This document shows, piece by piece, positions 17,424-26,742 of a DNA stretch of 64,000 nucleotides. Position 1 is the stretch's first letter, and the number at the start of each line of letters is the position of its first letter. This stretch comes from Bifidobacterium breve (GTDB lineage: Bacteria; Actinomycetota; Actinomycetes; Nanopelagicales; Nanopelagicaceae). Location of the stretch: contig CAMBOZ010000001.1 in assembly GCA_945869505.1 (NCBI GenBank), positions 5,438-69,437 on the forward strand, given 5' to 3'. The notes beneath the pieces were generated by a model. The model did no database searches, was not told where the DNA came from, and saw only the letters and a program-made list of their open reading frames with translations. The position numbers and the translations under genes are program-made.

Positions 17424-17891
17424 ATCTTTTAGTAAATCTTCCAATTCATTACGCATAAAGTCACGGGTCGCAACTTCGCCAAGTGCGATACGTAAGCTAG
17501 CGAGTTCGCGAGTTAAGTACTCTGTATCTGCGATAGAACGTGAATTTTGCGCACGATCTTCATTTAGCGAAATGCGATCGCGGTCGGCTTGACGATTTTG
17601 CGCAAGCAGAATTAGCGGTGCAGCGTAGGAAGCTTGTAGCGACAAGATCAAAGTTAAGAAAATAAATGGATAGTCATCAAAACGTAGATCGCGTGGTGCG
17701 AGAAAATTCCAGAGCACCCAAGTAAGAACAAATGCAGTCATGTAAACCAAGAAACGTGCTGTACCCAAGAAGCGGGCAAAACGTTCAGAGAGGCGTCCAA
17801 AAACTTCAGGATCGTAATTAGGGCGCAATGAACGACGAGATTCGCGAGGTGTATCTAAACCAGTATTGCGCGTAGTTAATGAACGTGCCAT
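17391..17891 (-). CDS. DUF1003 membrane protein
   Basis: 166 residues with two transmembrane segments in the middle (FLVYMTAFVLTWVLWNF and the FIFLTLILSLQASYAAPLIL stretch), followed by NRQADRDRISLNED and a charged helix; this is the DUF1003 pattern. Function unknown. It lies directly downstream of the MgtE-N/CBS gene (one-base overlap), an arrangement shared with Mycobacterium Rv1231c-Rv1232c, so the two probably work together. Confidence 0.85.
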   Translation of the reverse strand: MARSLTTRNTGLDTPRESRRSLRPNYDPEVFGRLSERFARFLGTARFLVYMTAFVLTWVLWNFLAPRDLRFDDYPFIFLTLILSLQASYAAPLILLAQNRQADRDRISLNEDRAQNSRSIADTEYLTRELASLRIALGEVATRDFMRNELEDLLKDLRTKPQSDSK

Positions 17892-19240
17892 TAGCGCGCC
17901 TCCTCTTCCATTTCTTTATCTAATTCGATATCACTCGGATCGACCTCCGTGCCGGTCACGTCAGCAAGGTCCAATTTTGGACCAGTGCCGCGCGTTGAAT
18001 CACGGTGATCGAGTCGCCAATTTTCAGGCAGTAAGTGGTCGAGCACGTCATCCACAGTGACCGCACCGAGCAAACGCTCGTTGGCATCTACTACAGGTAC
18101 AGATAACAAGTTGTAACTGGCTAAGTATGACGAAACTTCGTGCAGAGATGCGTCGGGATTTAACCCTTGCGTATCTGTATCAACTATCGAGCCAAGGAGA
18201 GTTGAAGGAGGTTCGCGAAGTAAGCGTTGGTAGTGAACCAATCCGATATAGCGACCCGTAGGGGTTTCAAGTGGCTGGCGACATACGAAAACTTGTGAAG
18301 CAAGTGCAGGTGAAACCTCACGTGCGCGCACACTTGCTAGCGCATCTGCAACTGAATAGTCAGCGCTCATCACAATTGGTTCGGTTGTCATCATTCCGCC
18401 GGCAGAATAATCTTCATAAGTCATCAGACGCAGAACATCTTCGGCATCTTCGGGTTCCATAAGTTCAATAAGAGCTTGCGCACGCTCTTCGCCGATTTCG
18501 CGCAATAAGTCAGCAGCATCATCAGGATCCATCTCGCCAAGAACATCGGCGGCACGTTCGCCTTCTAATTCGGCAAGCAAAGCAACTCGTTCTGCTTCAT
18601 CCATTTCTTGAAGTACATCTGCAAGACGTTCATCATCTAGAGCTCGTGCAACTTCAACACGGCGCTTCGGAGCTAAATCTTGAATTACAGCGGCTAAGTC
18701 GGCGGCACGTAAATTATTTATTGTTGAAAGTAAATTTGTTACCCCCTGATTGTGTTCAGGCAAAGTGAATCCGGTTACTTCTTCCCAGGCTACGGTGGAG
18801 GTTGCGCCTTTGCGTCGCAGTCCACTGCCTTTCCTCATAATATGAACGCGATTAATAAACCAATCACCTGTACGCGTTTGTTCCATACCCAAATCTTCTA
18901 CAACGACTGGCTCGTCACCATCTAACAGAGTGATAGAGCGATCGAGTAATTCTCCCAAGACAAGTAATTCACCAGTGCGAGACTCAAAGCGTCGCATGTT
19001 GACCAGGCCGGTAATAACAACCGCACCAGATTCAATAGAAGTAACTCGGGTAATTGGAACAAAGACACGGCGGCGTAAAGGTACTTCGACGACGAGGCCA
19101 AGAATGCGTGCAGGTTGGCTATTTGATCGCAAGGTCGCAACAGCGTCGCGTACCTTTCCAACTGGATCTCCATTTGGATCAAATACTGCGGTTCCTGCAA
19201 GACGAGCAATAAATACTCGGTTTAGAACATTGCCACTCAT
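17891..19240 (-). CDS. Soluble MgtE N-domain / CBS domain protein
   Basis: 449 residues in three parts: an N-terminal PRC-barrel-like segment (FDPNGDPVGKVRDAVA, residues 1-~110), a superhelical MgtE-N repeat region rich in DEAERVALL and LGEMDPDDAADLL units (~160-280), and a CBS pair (~285-420). The membrane transport domain of true MgtE is absent, so it cannot itself move magnesium. It looks like the sensory part of MgtE used alone, with the DUF1003 membrane protein as a likely partner (inference). GGGAGG lies shortly upstream of the ATG. Confidence 0.85.
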   Translation of the reverse strand: MSGNVLNRVFIARLAGTAVFDPNGDPVGKVRDAVATLRSNSQPARILGLVVEVPLRRRVFVPITRVTSIESGAVVITGLVNMRRFESRTGELLVLGELLDRSITLLDGDEPVVVEDLGMEQTRTGDWFINRVHIMRKGSGLRRKGATSTVAWEEVTGFTLPEHNQGVTNLLSTINNLRAADLAAVIQDLAPKRRVEVARALDDERLADVLQEMDEAERVALLAELEGERAADVLGEMDPDDAADLLREIGEERAQALIELMEPEDAEDVLRLMTYEDYSAGGMMTTEPIVMSADYSVADALASVRAREVSPALASQVFVCRQPLETPTGRYIGLVHYQRLLREPPSTLLGSIVDTDTQGLNPDASLHEVSSYLASYNLLSVPVVDANERLLGAVTVDDVLDHLLPENWRLDHRDSTRGTGPKLDLADVTGTEVDPSDIELDKEMEEEAR

Positions 19241-19287
19241 TTTTGGCCTCCCTTCATTGTCTAAGAGTATCGGCTACCGTTACATCT

Positions 19288-20190
19288 ATGTCGCAGCCTT
19301 TATCTCGAGATAACCACACTCAGATTCCGGCCCGTCCAGATTTAATTCGTATAAGTATTGGAATTCTGGCTATTGGAACTTCAGGACCACTAATTGCTTT
19401 GAGCGCTATGCCTATTTTGACTCTTGTATTTTGGCGAAATCTCGGCGGCGCAATTGTCACTGCTCCATTTGCACTGCGTCATCGCATCGATCGAACCGGT
19501 CTGAAATGGGCAATATTGGCTGGCATTACCTTAGCAATACATTTTATTGCGTTTTTCTTAGCGATGCGGATGACAACAGTCGCAGCTGGTACCGCACTGG
19601 TTGCGCTCCAACCAATATTTGCAGCCCTCTTTGTAAAACTTACGGGTGGCAAAATTCCTTCGCGAGCTTGGCTAGGAATGGTTGTGAGTTTCGTCGGGGT
19701 GCTACTTATCTCAGGAATTGATTTACAGATTTCATTGCGGGCTTTTCTTGGTGATGTAGCAGCTCTGATTTCTGCAGCTCTCGCAGCGGTATACATGATG
19801 TTTGGTGCGCGGGCACAACGAACCCTCGAAACTTCAACTTACACATCAATCTGTTATTTGGTTTGCGCCTTAACTGCACTTCCAATGGCACTTATTGCCG
19901 GGAACCAAATCATTGACTTCAATTCGCGTGAATGGATTATCGTTCTCGGCCTAGTCTTTGGTGCACAACTTCTGGGCCACACAATGTTTAATACTGTTTT
20001 GAAGCGCGTTTCTCCTGCGGTTGTTTCCCTAGCTGTCTTCTTTGAAGTTCCGACAAGTTCGATCATCGCCTTTTGGTGGTTAGATCAAAGCCCACCGGCA
20101 GGAGTTATTCCCGGAATCGTGTTAATTCTCATTGGGTGCGTACTAGTTGTTCTGCGAACCAGACCCACCCGAGTAATGATCGAAGAGTAA
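19288..20190 (+). CDS. EamA/DMT family transporter
   Basis: 300 residues from ATG 19288, with TACCGT 7 bases upstream (leaderless). About ten transmembrane helices in two EamA repeats are evident: IRISIGILAIGTSGPLIAL, FWRNLGGAIVTAPFAL, and the second half starting near FLGDVAALISAALAAVYMMF. Family members export metabolites or amino acids; substrate unknown. It ends 2 bases before the PHP gene. Confidence 0.85.
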   Translation: MSQPLSRDNHTQIPARPDLIRISIGILAIGTSGPLIALSAMPILTLVFWRNLGGAIVTAPFALRHRIDRTGLKWAILAGITLAIHFIAFFLAMRMTTVAAGTALVALQPIFAALFVKLTGGKIPSRAWLGMVVSFVGVLLISGIDLQISLRAFLGDVAALISAALAAVYMMFGARAQRTLETSTYTSICYLVCALTALPMALIAGNQIIDFNSREWIIVLGLVFGAQLLGHTMFNTVLKRVSPAVVSLAVFFEVPTSSIIAFWWLDQSPPAGVIPGIVLILIGCVLVVLRTRPTRVMIEE

Positions 20191-20192
20191 TA

Positions 20193-21038
20193 ATGATTGA
20201 TCTGCACACGCACACGACGGCAAGTGACGGTACCGATTCACCAGCAGAGTTAGTTAACAAGGCGCTATCTGCCGGTATCAGAACTTTGGCAATTACAGAT
20301 CACGACAGCACATCCGGCTGGAACGAAGCGATCGCCACCTTACGCACACCAATGTCACTTGTTTTAGGCGCTGAAATATCTACGCTCACCGTCGATGGAA
20401 TTAGTGTTCATATCTTGGGCTTACTTTTTGATGGCGAGGATCGTGAACTCCAAGCGATGCTTTCTGATTCACGAGATACCCGAATTCCGAGAATGCGTAA
20501 AATGATTGAGCTTTTAGCAGCTGATGGCATTGCAATAACTATGGAAGATGTCATTGCCGCCACTCCACCAGGAGCAACTATTGGGCGGCCACACCTAGCT
20601 GATGCTCTGGTAAAAAATAAAGTGATCGCTTCACGAGATGAAGCGTTTGTAGATCTACTTCATAACGCCTCGAAATATTACGTGACTCACGCCGCCCCAA
20701 CGCCAGAAGATGCAATTTCGCAGATAAAAAAGGCTGGGGGAGTTGCAGTAATTGCCCACCCATTTGCGTCACGTCGAGGAGAAATCATTTCTGCTGCGAC
20801 TTTTACGACTCTCGTGGCGGCTGGTTTAAATGGAATTGAAGTAAATCACAGAGATCACTCGCAAGTTGAGCGTGAGCAGCTAGCTGAAATTGCCGATCAA
20901 TTGCACTTAGTAAAAACCGGGTCGAGTGATTACCACGGAAACGGTAAACTCAATGCACTAGGAGAAAATCTCACGGATCCCGCAGAATGGGAACATCTGG
21001 AGTCGCTAGCTAATGCACGAAGGGTGGTACGTAAATGA
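20193..21038 (+). CDS. PHP domain phosphoesterase
   Basis: 281 residues from ATG 20193. The metal-binding PHP motifs are all present: MIDLHTHTTASDGT (motif I), AITDHDSTSGW (II), GAEIST (III), VIAHPF, and GSSDYHGN at the C-terminus. It resembles the YciV/RnmB-type nucleoside 3',5'-bisphosphate or 5'-end RNA phosphatases. Frame-coupled with EamA upstream and overlapping marC downstream. Confidence 0.85.
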   Translation: MIDLHTHTTASDGTDSPAELVNKALSAGIRTLAITDHDSTSGWNEAIATLRTPMSLVLGAEISTLTVDGISVHILGLLFDGEDRELQAMLSDSRDTRIPRMRKMIELLAADGIAITMEDVIAATPPGATIGRPHLADALVKNKVIASRDEAFVDLLHNASKYYVTHAAPTPEDAISQIKKAGGVAVIAHPFASRRGEIISAATFTTLVAAGLNGIEVNHRDHSQVEREQLAEIADQLHLVKTGSSDYHGNGKLNALGENLTDPAEWEHLESLANARRVVRK

Positions 21039-21649
21039 ATGCAATTGAAGTTAGCACCCTTACATTCTCAATCCAGGCATTCGTAACACTTCTAGTAATT
21101 CTTGATCCACCGGGTGCAACTCCAATATTCCTTGGCTTGGTTGCAGATAAGTCCAAGAAAGAACGCGTCCAGCTGGCATGGCAAGCAGCTTTGGTTTCAC
21201 TTGTTGTGATTACTTTCTTCTCGCTATTTGGAAGATATATTTTGGATTACATGAACGTTTCTATGGAAGCGTTGCAGGCCGCAGGTGGATTATTACTGCT
21301 CTACGTCTCCCTCGAACTCTTAACTGGGCGAGATATGGGCGGCGAAGATGCAAAGAATAAGAACATCGCTTTGGTTCCGCTAGGAACTCCTTTGCTAGCA
21401 GGTCCAGGAGCAATTGTGGCGACGATGATTTTCGTTCAACAGATCGATACCCCGGCACAGAGTTTCGGCTTGATTGCCGCAGTAGTCTCCGTTCATATAG
21501 TTATCGCGATTTCCCTAATGGCTTCAACAACAATTCTGGGAATAATCAAGGATTCCGGCGTCACTCTTTTGGCACGAATCGCGGGCTTATTACTTGCTGC
21601 AATTGCGGTTCAAATGTTGGTTGATGCAATTAAAGCATTCACCGCTTAA
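21035..21649 (+). CDS. MarC family integral membrane protein
   Basis: 204 residues, six predicted transmembrane helices, with the family pattern LVILDPPGATPIFLGL and the central PLGTPLLAGPGAI. MarC proteins have no established substrate. The ATG overlaps the PHP stop (ATGA). Confidence 0.85.
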   Translation: MNAIEVSTLTFSIQAFVTLLVILDPPGATPIFLGLVADKSKKERVQLAWQAALVSLVVITFFSLFGRYILDYMNVSMEALQAAGGLLLLYVSLELLTGRDMGGEDAKNKNIALVPLGTPLLAGPGAIVATMIFVQQIDTPAQSFGLIAAVVSVHIVIAISLMASTTILGIIKDSGVTLLARIAGLLLAAIAVQMLVDAIKAFTA

Positions 21650-21661
21650 TAAGGATTAACA

Positions 21662-22474
21662 ATGGAAATTGAATCTTCATCATTTGATCCACGTGGAATT
21701 TACTCCCCAGGCTCTGTCGCTTGGCGAATACATTCAGACCCATCAATGGCAGTTGGCGGAATTCGGGCGCTTTTGCAACAGGCGCTGCATCCAGAGGCAA
21801 TGGATGGCGTAGCAAAGCACTCTAACTTCCGGGAAGACGCTTGGGGAAGATTGCAACGCACTGGAGATTATGTCTCCACAATTACTTTTGCGAGCACCGA
21901 GCAAGCATTTGCGCTAGCCGCACGAGTTAGAAAGATTCATACGTCACTCGGTCTAGATGATCCACACTTACTTCTTTGGGTGCATATGTCTATGGTCGAT
22001 TCATTTTTAGATATTGCTATTCGATCGGGGATGGAGATAGATCAATCCGAGGCTGATAAATATGTATCTGAAATGCTCACCTTTGCTCAACTTGTCGGGG
22101 TAAGTACTGAAAAAGTTCCCACCACAGTTAGCCAAATGCAGAAGTATTTCTCTGATTTATCTCCAGAACTCCGCGCCTCTGAAGACGCTAAACGTGCTGC
22201 ACTATTTTTAACCATCCCACCACTTCCAAAGGCAGTTCGCTTCGCGACTCCAGCAGCACCTGCTTGGGCATCACTTGCGCTAGTGGCAGCTAGTTCACTT
22301 CCTTCGTGGGCTCGCTCACTTTATGGCACACCACAGCTGCCGGGACAAAATTTTGCGACCGACCTATCGCTAAAAGCAATCAGAAAAACAATAGGCGTAA
22401 TTCCTGATGTGATTCTCGCACCACCAATTTATAAAGAAGCAATGAAGCGCTGGGATTTGGAGCGGGTTAAATGA
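21662..22474 (+). CDS. Oxygenase MpaB family (DUF2236) protein
   Basis: 270 residues, DUF2236/MpaB-like: the opening SVAWRIHSDPSMAVGGIRALLQQALHPEAM and the later LLLWVHMSMVDSFL carry the conserved histidines (HP and WVH) that in characterised relatives bind haem. Relatives include the latex-clearing protein Lcp and fungal MpaB. The natural substrate is unknown. GGATTAAC lies before the ATG; the stop overlaps the following ParA-like gene. Confidence 0.8.
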   Translation: MEIESSSFDPRGIYSPGSVAWRIHSDPSMAVGGIRALLQQALHPEAMDGVAKHSNFREDAWGRLQRTGDYVSTITFASTEQAFALAARVRKIHTSLGLDDPHLLLWVHMSMVDSFLDIAIRSGMEIDQSEADKYVSEMLTFAQLVGVSTEKVPTTVSQMQKYFSDLSPELRASEDAKRAALFLTIPPLPKAVRFATPAAPAWASLALVAASSLPSWARSLYGTPQLPGQNFATDLSLKAIRKTIGVIPDVILAPPIYKEAMKRWDLERVK

Positions 22475-23136
22475 AAACCATCGCCATCGCTAGCCCTGCA
22501 GGGGGAGTAGGTAAAACTACATTGGCGCACGCAATTTCAGTTGCCGCCGCAGAATTTGGAAAGAAGACTCTGCTCATCGACTTGGACCCATCCGGGCCAC
22601 TTACTTTTCGCCTGGGCTTTGAAAATCCTCGCTTAACGATTACAGACTTTCTTACTGGTACATCCTTTGGCGATGAAAATCTAAATCTAACGCCCGAAAG
22701 ATTTGCTTTCATACCCGCCGATTCGCGCCTAACTGCCAACTTAAATGAGGATGCGCTTTCCGTATTTTTAAGCGCTCTTCCTGAGAACTTTGATCTTGTT
22801 GTATTAGATGTAGCTCCATCACTAACTCAGTCGCTGAAGCTAGCCCTTTCCGTGGCCGACCATATCTTTACGCCAGTAGATACTTCACTTCATTCCTTGC
22901 GTGCTCTTGTGCAATTGCGCGCCATAACTAACCTTGAGGTGACCGCAATTGCAATAGGTGAAGTAGACAATAAAGAGCTCGCACCGCTCTTGGATGTATC
23001 ACTGATTTACTCAAATAAAATTGATGGATTTATAGGCGGAACGCTTTCGGCGCTAACTGCCGATAAAGATGGCGAAGTAGCAGAAAGTTATAGAAGCGCT
23101 ACCTATTCAATCTTGGAGATTTTAGGGCTGGAGTAA
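22471..23136 (+). CDS. ParA/MinD-like P-loop ATPase
   Basis: 221 residues: AIASPAGGVGKTTLAHAIS gives the deviant Walker A (GGVGKTT), LLIDLDPSG the A' motif and LVVLDVAPSL the B motif. No ParB gene is near, so it is not the main chromosome partition protein. A similar Soj-like ATPase (Rv3213c) lies near the DEAD helicase in Mycobacterium. Overlaps the MpaB-like gene by 4 bases. Cellular role unknown. Confidence 0.82.
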   Translation: MKTIAIASPAGGVGKTTLAHAISVAAAEFGKKTLLIDLDPSGPLTFRLGFENPRLTITDFLTGTSFGDENLNLTPERFAFIPADSRLTANLNEDALSVFLSALPENFDLVVLDVAPSLTQSLKLALSVADHIFTPVDTSLHSLRALVQLRAITNLEVTAIAIGEVDNKELAPLLDVSLIYSNKIDGFIGGTLSALTADKDGEVAESYRSATYSILEILGLE

Positions 23137-23139
23137 ATC

Positions 23140-23161
23140 TTCTCTAAGAAGAGAACTTTTT
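23140..23161 (+). terminator. Intrinsic terminator between convergent ParA-like and DEAD genes
   Basis: TTCTCT (23140-23145), loop AAGA, AGAGAA (23150-23155), then CTTTTT. This is a short hairpin with a U-tract, 4 bases after the ParA-like stop; it overlaps the last codons of the convergent helicase gene. Confidence 0.5.
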
Positions 23162-24472
23162 AGTGCGAGTTCGATTGCGAACTGCGCGTTCTGGTGCAGG
23201 CTTACTCTCTTTTGCTGCTGGTGCAGTTCTCTCAGGCTTTGAAGCAGGTTTTTCTTTGGAGATTCGTCCATTAGAACCGGCTGGAATATTTAGAGTTTGA
23301 TAGAGATGTTCTGAAGATGAGTATGTCTCTTCTGGCTCCCCAAGACCTAACGCCAATGCAGTATCAATCATCTTCCATCGGGCTAAATCATCCCAATCTA
23401 CGAAGGTGACTGAAATACCATCGGCTCCAGCACGCGCTGTTCGTCCAATTCGGTGGACATAGGTCTTCTCATCTTCGGGGCATTGGTAGTTAATGACGTG
23501 GGTTATGCCATCGATATCAATTCCGCGTGCAGCAACATCGGTTGCGACGAGTACATCAGATTTGCCGGCTTTGAAATCATTTAAAGCTTTTTCGCGTGCA
23601 CTCTGTCCCAAATCTCCGTGGATAGAGGCTGCTCTGAAGCCACGCTCTAGAAGATCATCAGATGTTTTCTGACAAGTGCGTTTAGTTCGGCAGAAAACAA
23701 TAGTTGGCCCGCGACCATCTGCTTGCAAGATACGAGCGAGCATTTCAATTTTATCTAACGCGTGAGCACGCAGAACGTGCTGTTTAATGCGCGAAACAAC
23801 CGCGCCTTCATCTTCATTATCTTGAGTTCTAATGTGAATAGGTTGATTCATAAAGCGACGCGCTAGAGCAATAATGTCTCCGGGCATAGTTGCCGAAAAG
23901 AGCATGGTTTGGGCACGGTTAGGTGTGCTGGTAAAGATTTTTTCTACATCAGGTAAGAAACCTAGATCGAGCATTTCATCTGCTTCATCTAAAACGACTC
24001 GTGAAACTTCCTTAAGCTTTAATTGACCTTGTCGGTACAGATCCAATAAGCGCCCAGGAGTTCCGACCACTATTTCTACTCCACCGGCAAGAGCTTCAAT
24101 TTGTGGCTCAAATGCCCGACCACCGTAGACGGCCAAGGTGCGGATTCCGCGATTTCCAGTTAATTCATCAATATCTTTTGTTACTTGAACGCAAAGTTCT
24201 CGCGTTGGTACAACAACTAAAACTTGTGGTAACCCTTTTGCAACAAGTGCTGACCATTCAGAATCTAGTGGAGCAATTACGCGTTCAATTAAAGGAATAC
24301 CAAAGGCAAGGGTTTTACCGGTTCCGGTCTTAGCTTGACCAATAACATCGCCATCGCCTAAAGCAATAGGTAAAACCATCTCTTGAATTGGGAAAGGAGA
24401 GATAAAACCATGTTCTGCCAGCGCCGCTTGAGTTTCCGGGCGAAGGGGAAGATCTGCGAAAGTTATTGACAC
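23144..24472 (-). CDS. DEAD-box RNA helicase
   Basis: 442 residues from GTG 24472, one base after the DUF3107 stop. An upstream in-frame ATG at 24583 lies inside that gene and is rejected. All motifs are visible: Q motif (PFPIQEMVLP), I (AKTGTGKT), II (DEAD), III (SAT), VI (HRIGRTARAG). A basic Lys/Pro-rich C-terminal tail of ~50 residues follows. RhlE/CsdA-like; unwinds structured RNA. The DEAD-DUF3107-TetR order is the same as Mycobacterium Rv3211-Rv3208A-Rv3208. Confidence 0.92.
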   Translation of the reverse strand: MSITFADLPLRPETQAALAEHGFISPFPIQEMVLPIALGDGDVIGQAKTGTGKTLAFGIPLIERVIAPLDSEWSALVAKGLPQVLVVVPTRELCVQVTKDIDELTGNRGIRTLAVYGGRAFEPQIEALAGGVEIVVGTPGRLLDLYRQGQLKLKEVSRVVLDEADEMLDLGFLPDVEKIFTSTPNRAQTMLFSATMPGDIIALARRFMNQPIHIRTQDNEDEGAVVSRIKQHVLRAHALDKIEMLARILQADGRGPTIVFCRTKRTCQKTSDDLLERGFRAASIHGDLGQSAREKALNDFKAGKSDVLVATDVAARGIDIDGITHVINYQCPEDEKTYVHRIGRTARAGADGISVTFVDWDDLARWKMIDTALALGLGEPEETYSSSEHLYQTLNIPAGSNGRISKEKPASKPERTAPAAKESKPAPERAVRNRTRTKKFSS

Positions 24473-24473
24473 C

Positions 24474-24731
24474 TTAAACTGCGCCGAAACCAACGCGGCG
24501 GTCGGCTGCGACACCAATGTCGACGAAGCCAATCTTCTCTGCCGCGACAATAATTTCGTGGCCACGAATATCTTGCAATGCAAGCGTGGTCTTGGCAGCG
24601 ATTGCAGCCGCTACCGCTGATTTAACGTCAGCGACTGATGAATTGGTCTCGAAAACTAACTCACCGGAGATATTGGTTATTGCGATGCGGACATGGGTAC
24701 TTTGTGCGGCATCAGATTTCTTTGTGCTCAT
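24474..24731 (-). CDS. DUF3107 family protein
   Basis: 85 residues: HVRIAITNISGELVFETNSS and GHEIIVAAEKIGFVDIG match DUF3107 (Mycobacterium Rv3208A/TB9.4). Small cytoplasmic protein of unknown function, restricted to actinobacteria as far as I know. TAGGAT lies 6 bases before its ATG (leaderless). Followed by the helicase with a one-base gap. Confidence 0.85.
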   Translation of the reverse strand: MSTKKSDAAQSTHVRIAITNISGELVFETNSSVADVKSAVAAAIAAKTTLALQDIRGHEIIVAAEKIGFVDIGVAADRRVGFGAV

Positions 24732-24795
24732 GTTCCTATCCTATCGGCAAAAGCCACCGTTGGATTCTCGAAATTAACGCTTAGAAAAGTTGGAG

Positions 24796-25425
24796 TTATT
24801 GACTCTCTGAAAGTGGGAAGCCAGATATACCTCGCCACATTAAGTTCTCAACTAATTCAACAGCTTGTTGGCGAGATAGTTTGCTATCGCGATCTAACCA
24901 GTGGCGGGCAGTTACTTGTGTGTAACCAATCAATCCGACGCCGAGCATCATGGCAACTTCCTTAGGCAACCCAGTGTCATTGGAAATAATTGCACTAACC
25001 GCTGCGGCACAATCGTAAGTCATACGATTTAACCTTTCGCGAACTTGTGGCTCAACGTTCATATCGCTCTCAAAAAGTAAGCGGAAAGCTTCGCCTTCAT
25101 TTTCAATAAAAGCAAAATAAGCAACTACCGTAGCGTGGACACGCTTTTCGTTATCTGGTGTTGAGGATATTGCTTTCTGTAATTCGAAAACTAAAGAGTC
25201 GATATGCAAATCAAGAACAGCTAAGTAAAGATCGAGTTTGGAGGGAAAGTGTTGGTATAGAACTGGCTTACTTACATTAGCCCGATCTGCAATTTCATCC
25301 ATAGCGGCTGAGTGATAACCGGCGGCTGTAAAGACTTCTAGGGCTGCGCTCAGTAAAATTGCGCGGCGCTCATCGCGAGGTAAGCGCGCCTTGTCGCCTT
25401 TTGGGTTGGCATCTAAAGTAGTCAT
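24796..25425 (-). CDS. TetR/AcrR family transcriptional regulator
   Basis: 209 residues: N-terminal HTH at about residues 20-65 (AALEVFTAAGYHSAAMDEIADRA and VSKPVLYQHFPSKLDLY), then an all-helical ligand-binding domain. By position it corresponds to Rv3208 of Mycobacterium, next to DUF3107. TACGAT lies 7 bases before the ATG (leaderless). The ligand and target are unknown; the 120-base gap to divergent moeZ could hold an operator but no clear palindrome was found. Confidence 0.9.
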   Translation of the reverse strand: MTTLDANPKGDKARLPRDERRAILLSAALEVFTAAGYHSAAMDEIADRANVSKPVLYQHFPSKLDLYLAVLDLHIDSLVFELQKAISSTPDNEKRVHATVVAYFAFIENEGEAFRLLFESDMNVEPQVRERLNRMTYDCAAAVSAIISNDTGLPKEVAMMLGVGLIGYTQVTARHWLDRDSKLSRQQAVELVENLMWRGISGFPLSESQ

Positions 25426-25545
25426 TGCGCATATCGTAGAGGTATTACTCGCAATAATGAAAGATCAATTGCAGATGAGAACCATTCGCAGCCTCAAGTA
25501 ATTATCAAATTGGCGCACATTCGATGGCTACGGCAGAATAGCGCT

Positions 25546-26742
25546 ATGACAAGTTCACCCAATAAACCTCCGGCGCTAGTTTCACCAGGACCTGCGCTTA
25601 CAGTCGATGAGGTTCGTCGTTACAGCCGTCACTTGATTATTCCTGATGTGGCAATGGCAGGACAACAGCGTTTGATGAATGCGAAAGTATTATGTGTAGG
25701 AGCAGGTGGATTAGGTTCTCCTGCACTGATGTATTTGGCAGCAGCCGGTGTGGGAGCGATTGGCATTGCGGAATTTGATACCGTCGATGAATCTAATTTG
25801 CAGCGTCAGATTATTCATGGACAAAGCGACATCGGCAAAAGCAAAGCGCAATCAGCAAAAGAGAAAATTTCTGAAATAAATCCTTATGTACAAGTTATTA
25901 CTCACGAAGTTCGCCTGGATAATTCAAATGTTAAAGAGATATTTTCTCAATATGACATCATCGTTGACGGAACCGATAACTTTGCTACGCGGTATTTAGT
26001 CAATGACGCCTGCGTTTTACTTAAGAAACCATACGTATGGGGATCTATCTACCGCTTTGATGGACAAGCCAGCGTTTTCTGGGCCGAATACGGACCTTGT
26101 TATCGCTGCCTTTACCCGGAACCACCACCTCCCGGAATGGTTCCAAGTTGTGCCGAAGGCGGTGTTCTTGGAGTTCTCTGCGCGACTATCGGTTCAATTC
26201 AAACTACTGAGGCTATAAAAGTCATTACAGGTGTTGGCGAACCAATGATTGGCTCACTAATGATTTATGACGCGCTGGAAATGTCATTTAGAAAGATCAA
26301 AGTTCGCAAAGATCCAAACTGTCCGCTCTGTGGTGATAACCCAACCCAATCAGATCTACTTCCAGATTATGATGCTTTTTGCGGAGTTCTTTCTGATGCC
26401 GCTGAAGTTGCGGTTAAGGATTCAACTATTTCAGTCACCGAACTTGCAGACAAAATTGGCGCTAATGATGACTTCTATCTGGTTGATGTTCGCGAGCCAA
26501 GCGAATTTGAAATCGTTCGCATACCCGGATCTCATTTAATTCCAAAGCAAGGTTTTCTGGACGGAACCGTTCTGGCAACCTTGCCGCAAGATAAGCCAAT
26601 CATCTTGCACTGTAAGAGTGGCGTTCGCTCTGCTGAGTGTTTGGCAATCCTTAAAGGCGCCGGATTCGCTGATGCGACGCACGTTGCAGGTGGGGTTATT
26701 GCCTGGGCTAAGCAAATAGATAAGTCGCTGCCAGTTTACTGA
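25546..26742 (+). CDS. moeZ: Adenylyltransferase/sulfurtransferase MoeZ
   Basis: 398 residues from ATG 25546. An E1-like ThiF/MoeB domain (GAGGLGSPALMYLAAAG, with structural zinc pairs CYRC and CPLC) is followed by a C-terminal rhodanese domain with active-site Cys in HCKSGVRS. It adenylates and thiocarboxylates ubiquitin-like sulfur carriers for molybdopterin, thiamine or cysteine synthesis. A possible -10 CAGAAT lies 6 bases upstream of the ATG. The stop overlaps the mshB start, linking sulfur transfer with mycothiol. Confidence 0.92.
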   Translation: MTSSPNKPPALVSPGPALTVDEVRRYSRHLIIPDVAMAGQQRLMNAKVLCVGAGGLGSPALMYLAAAGVGAIGIAEFDTVDESNLQRQIIHGQSDIGKSKAQSAKEKISEINPYVQVITHEVRLDNSNVKEIFSQYDIIVDGTDNFATRYLVNDACVLLKKPYVWGSIYRFDGQASVFWAEYGPCYRCLYPEPPPPGMVPSCAEGGVLGVLCATIGSIQTTEAIKVITGVGEPMIGSLMIYDALEMSFRKIKVRKDPNCPLCGDNPTQSDLLPDYDAFCGVLSDAAEVAVKDSTISVTELADKIGANDDFYLVDVREPSEFEIVRIPGSHLIPKQGFLDGTVLATLPQDKPIILHCKSGVRSAECLAILKGAGFADATHVAGGVIAWAKQIDKSLPVY

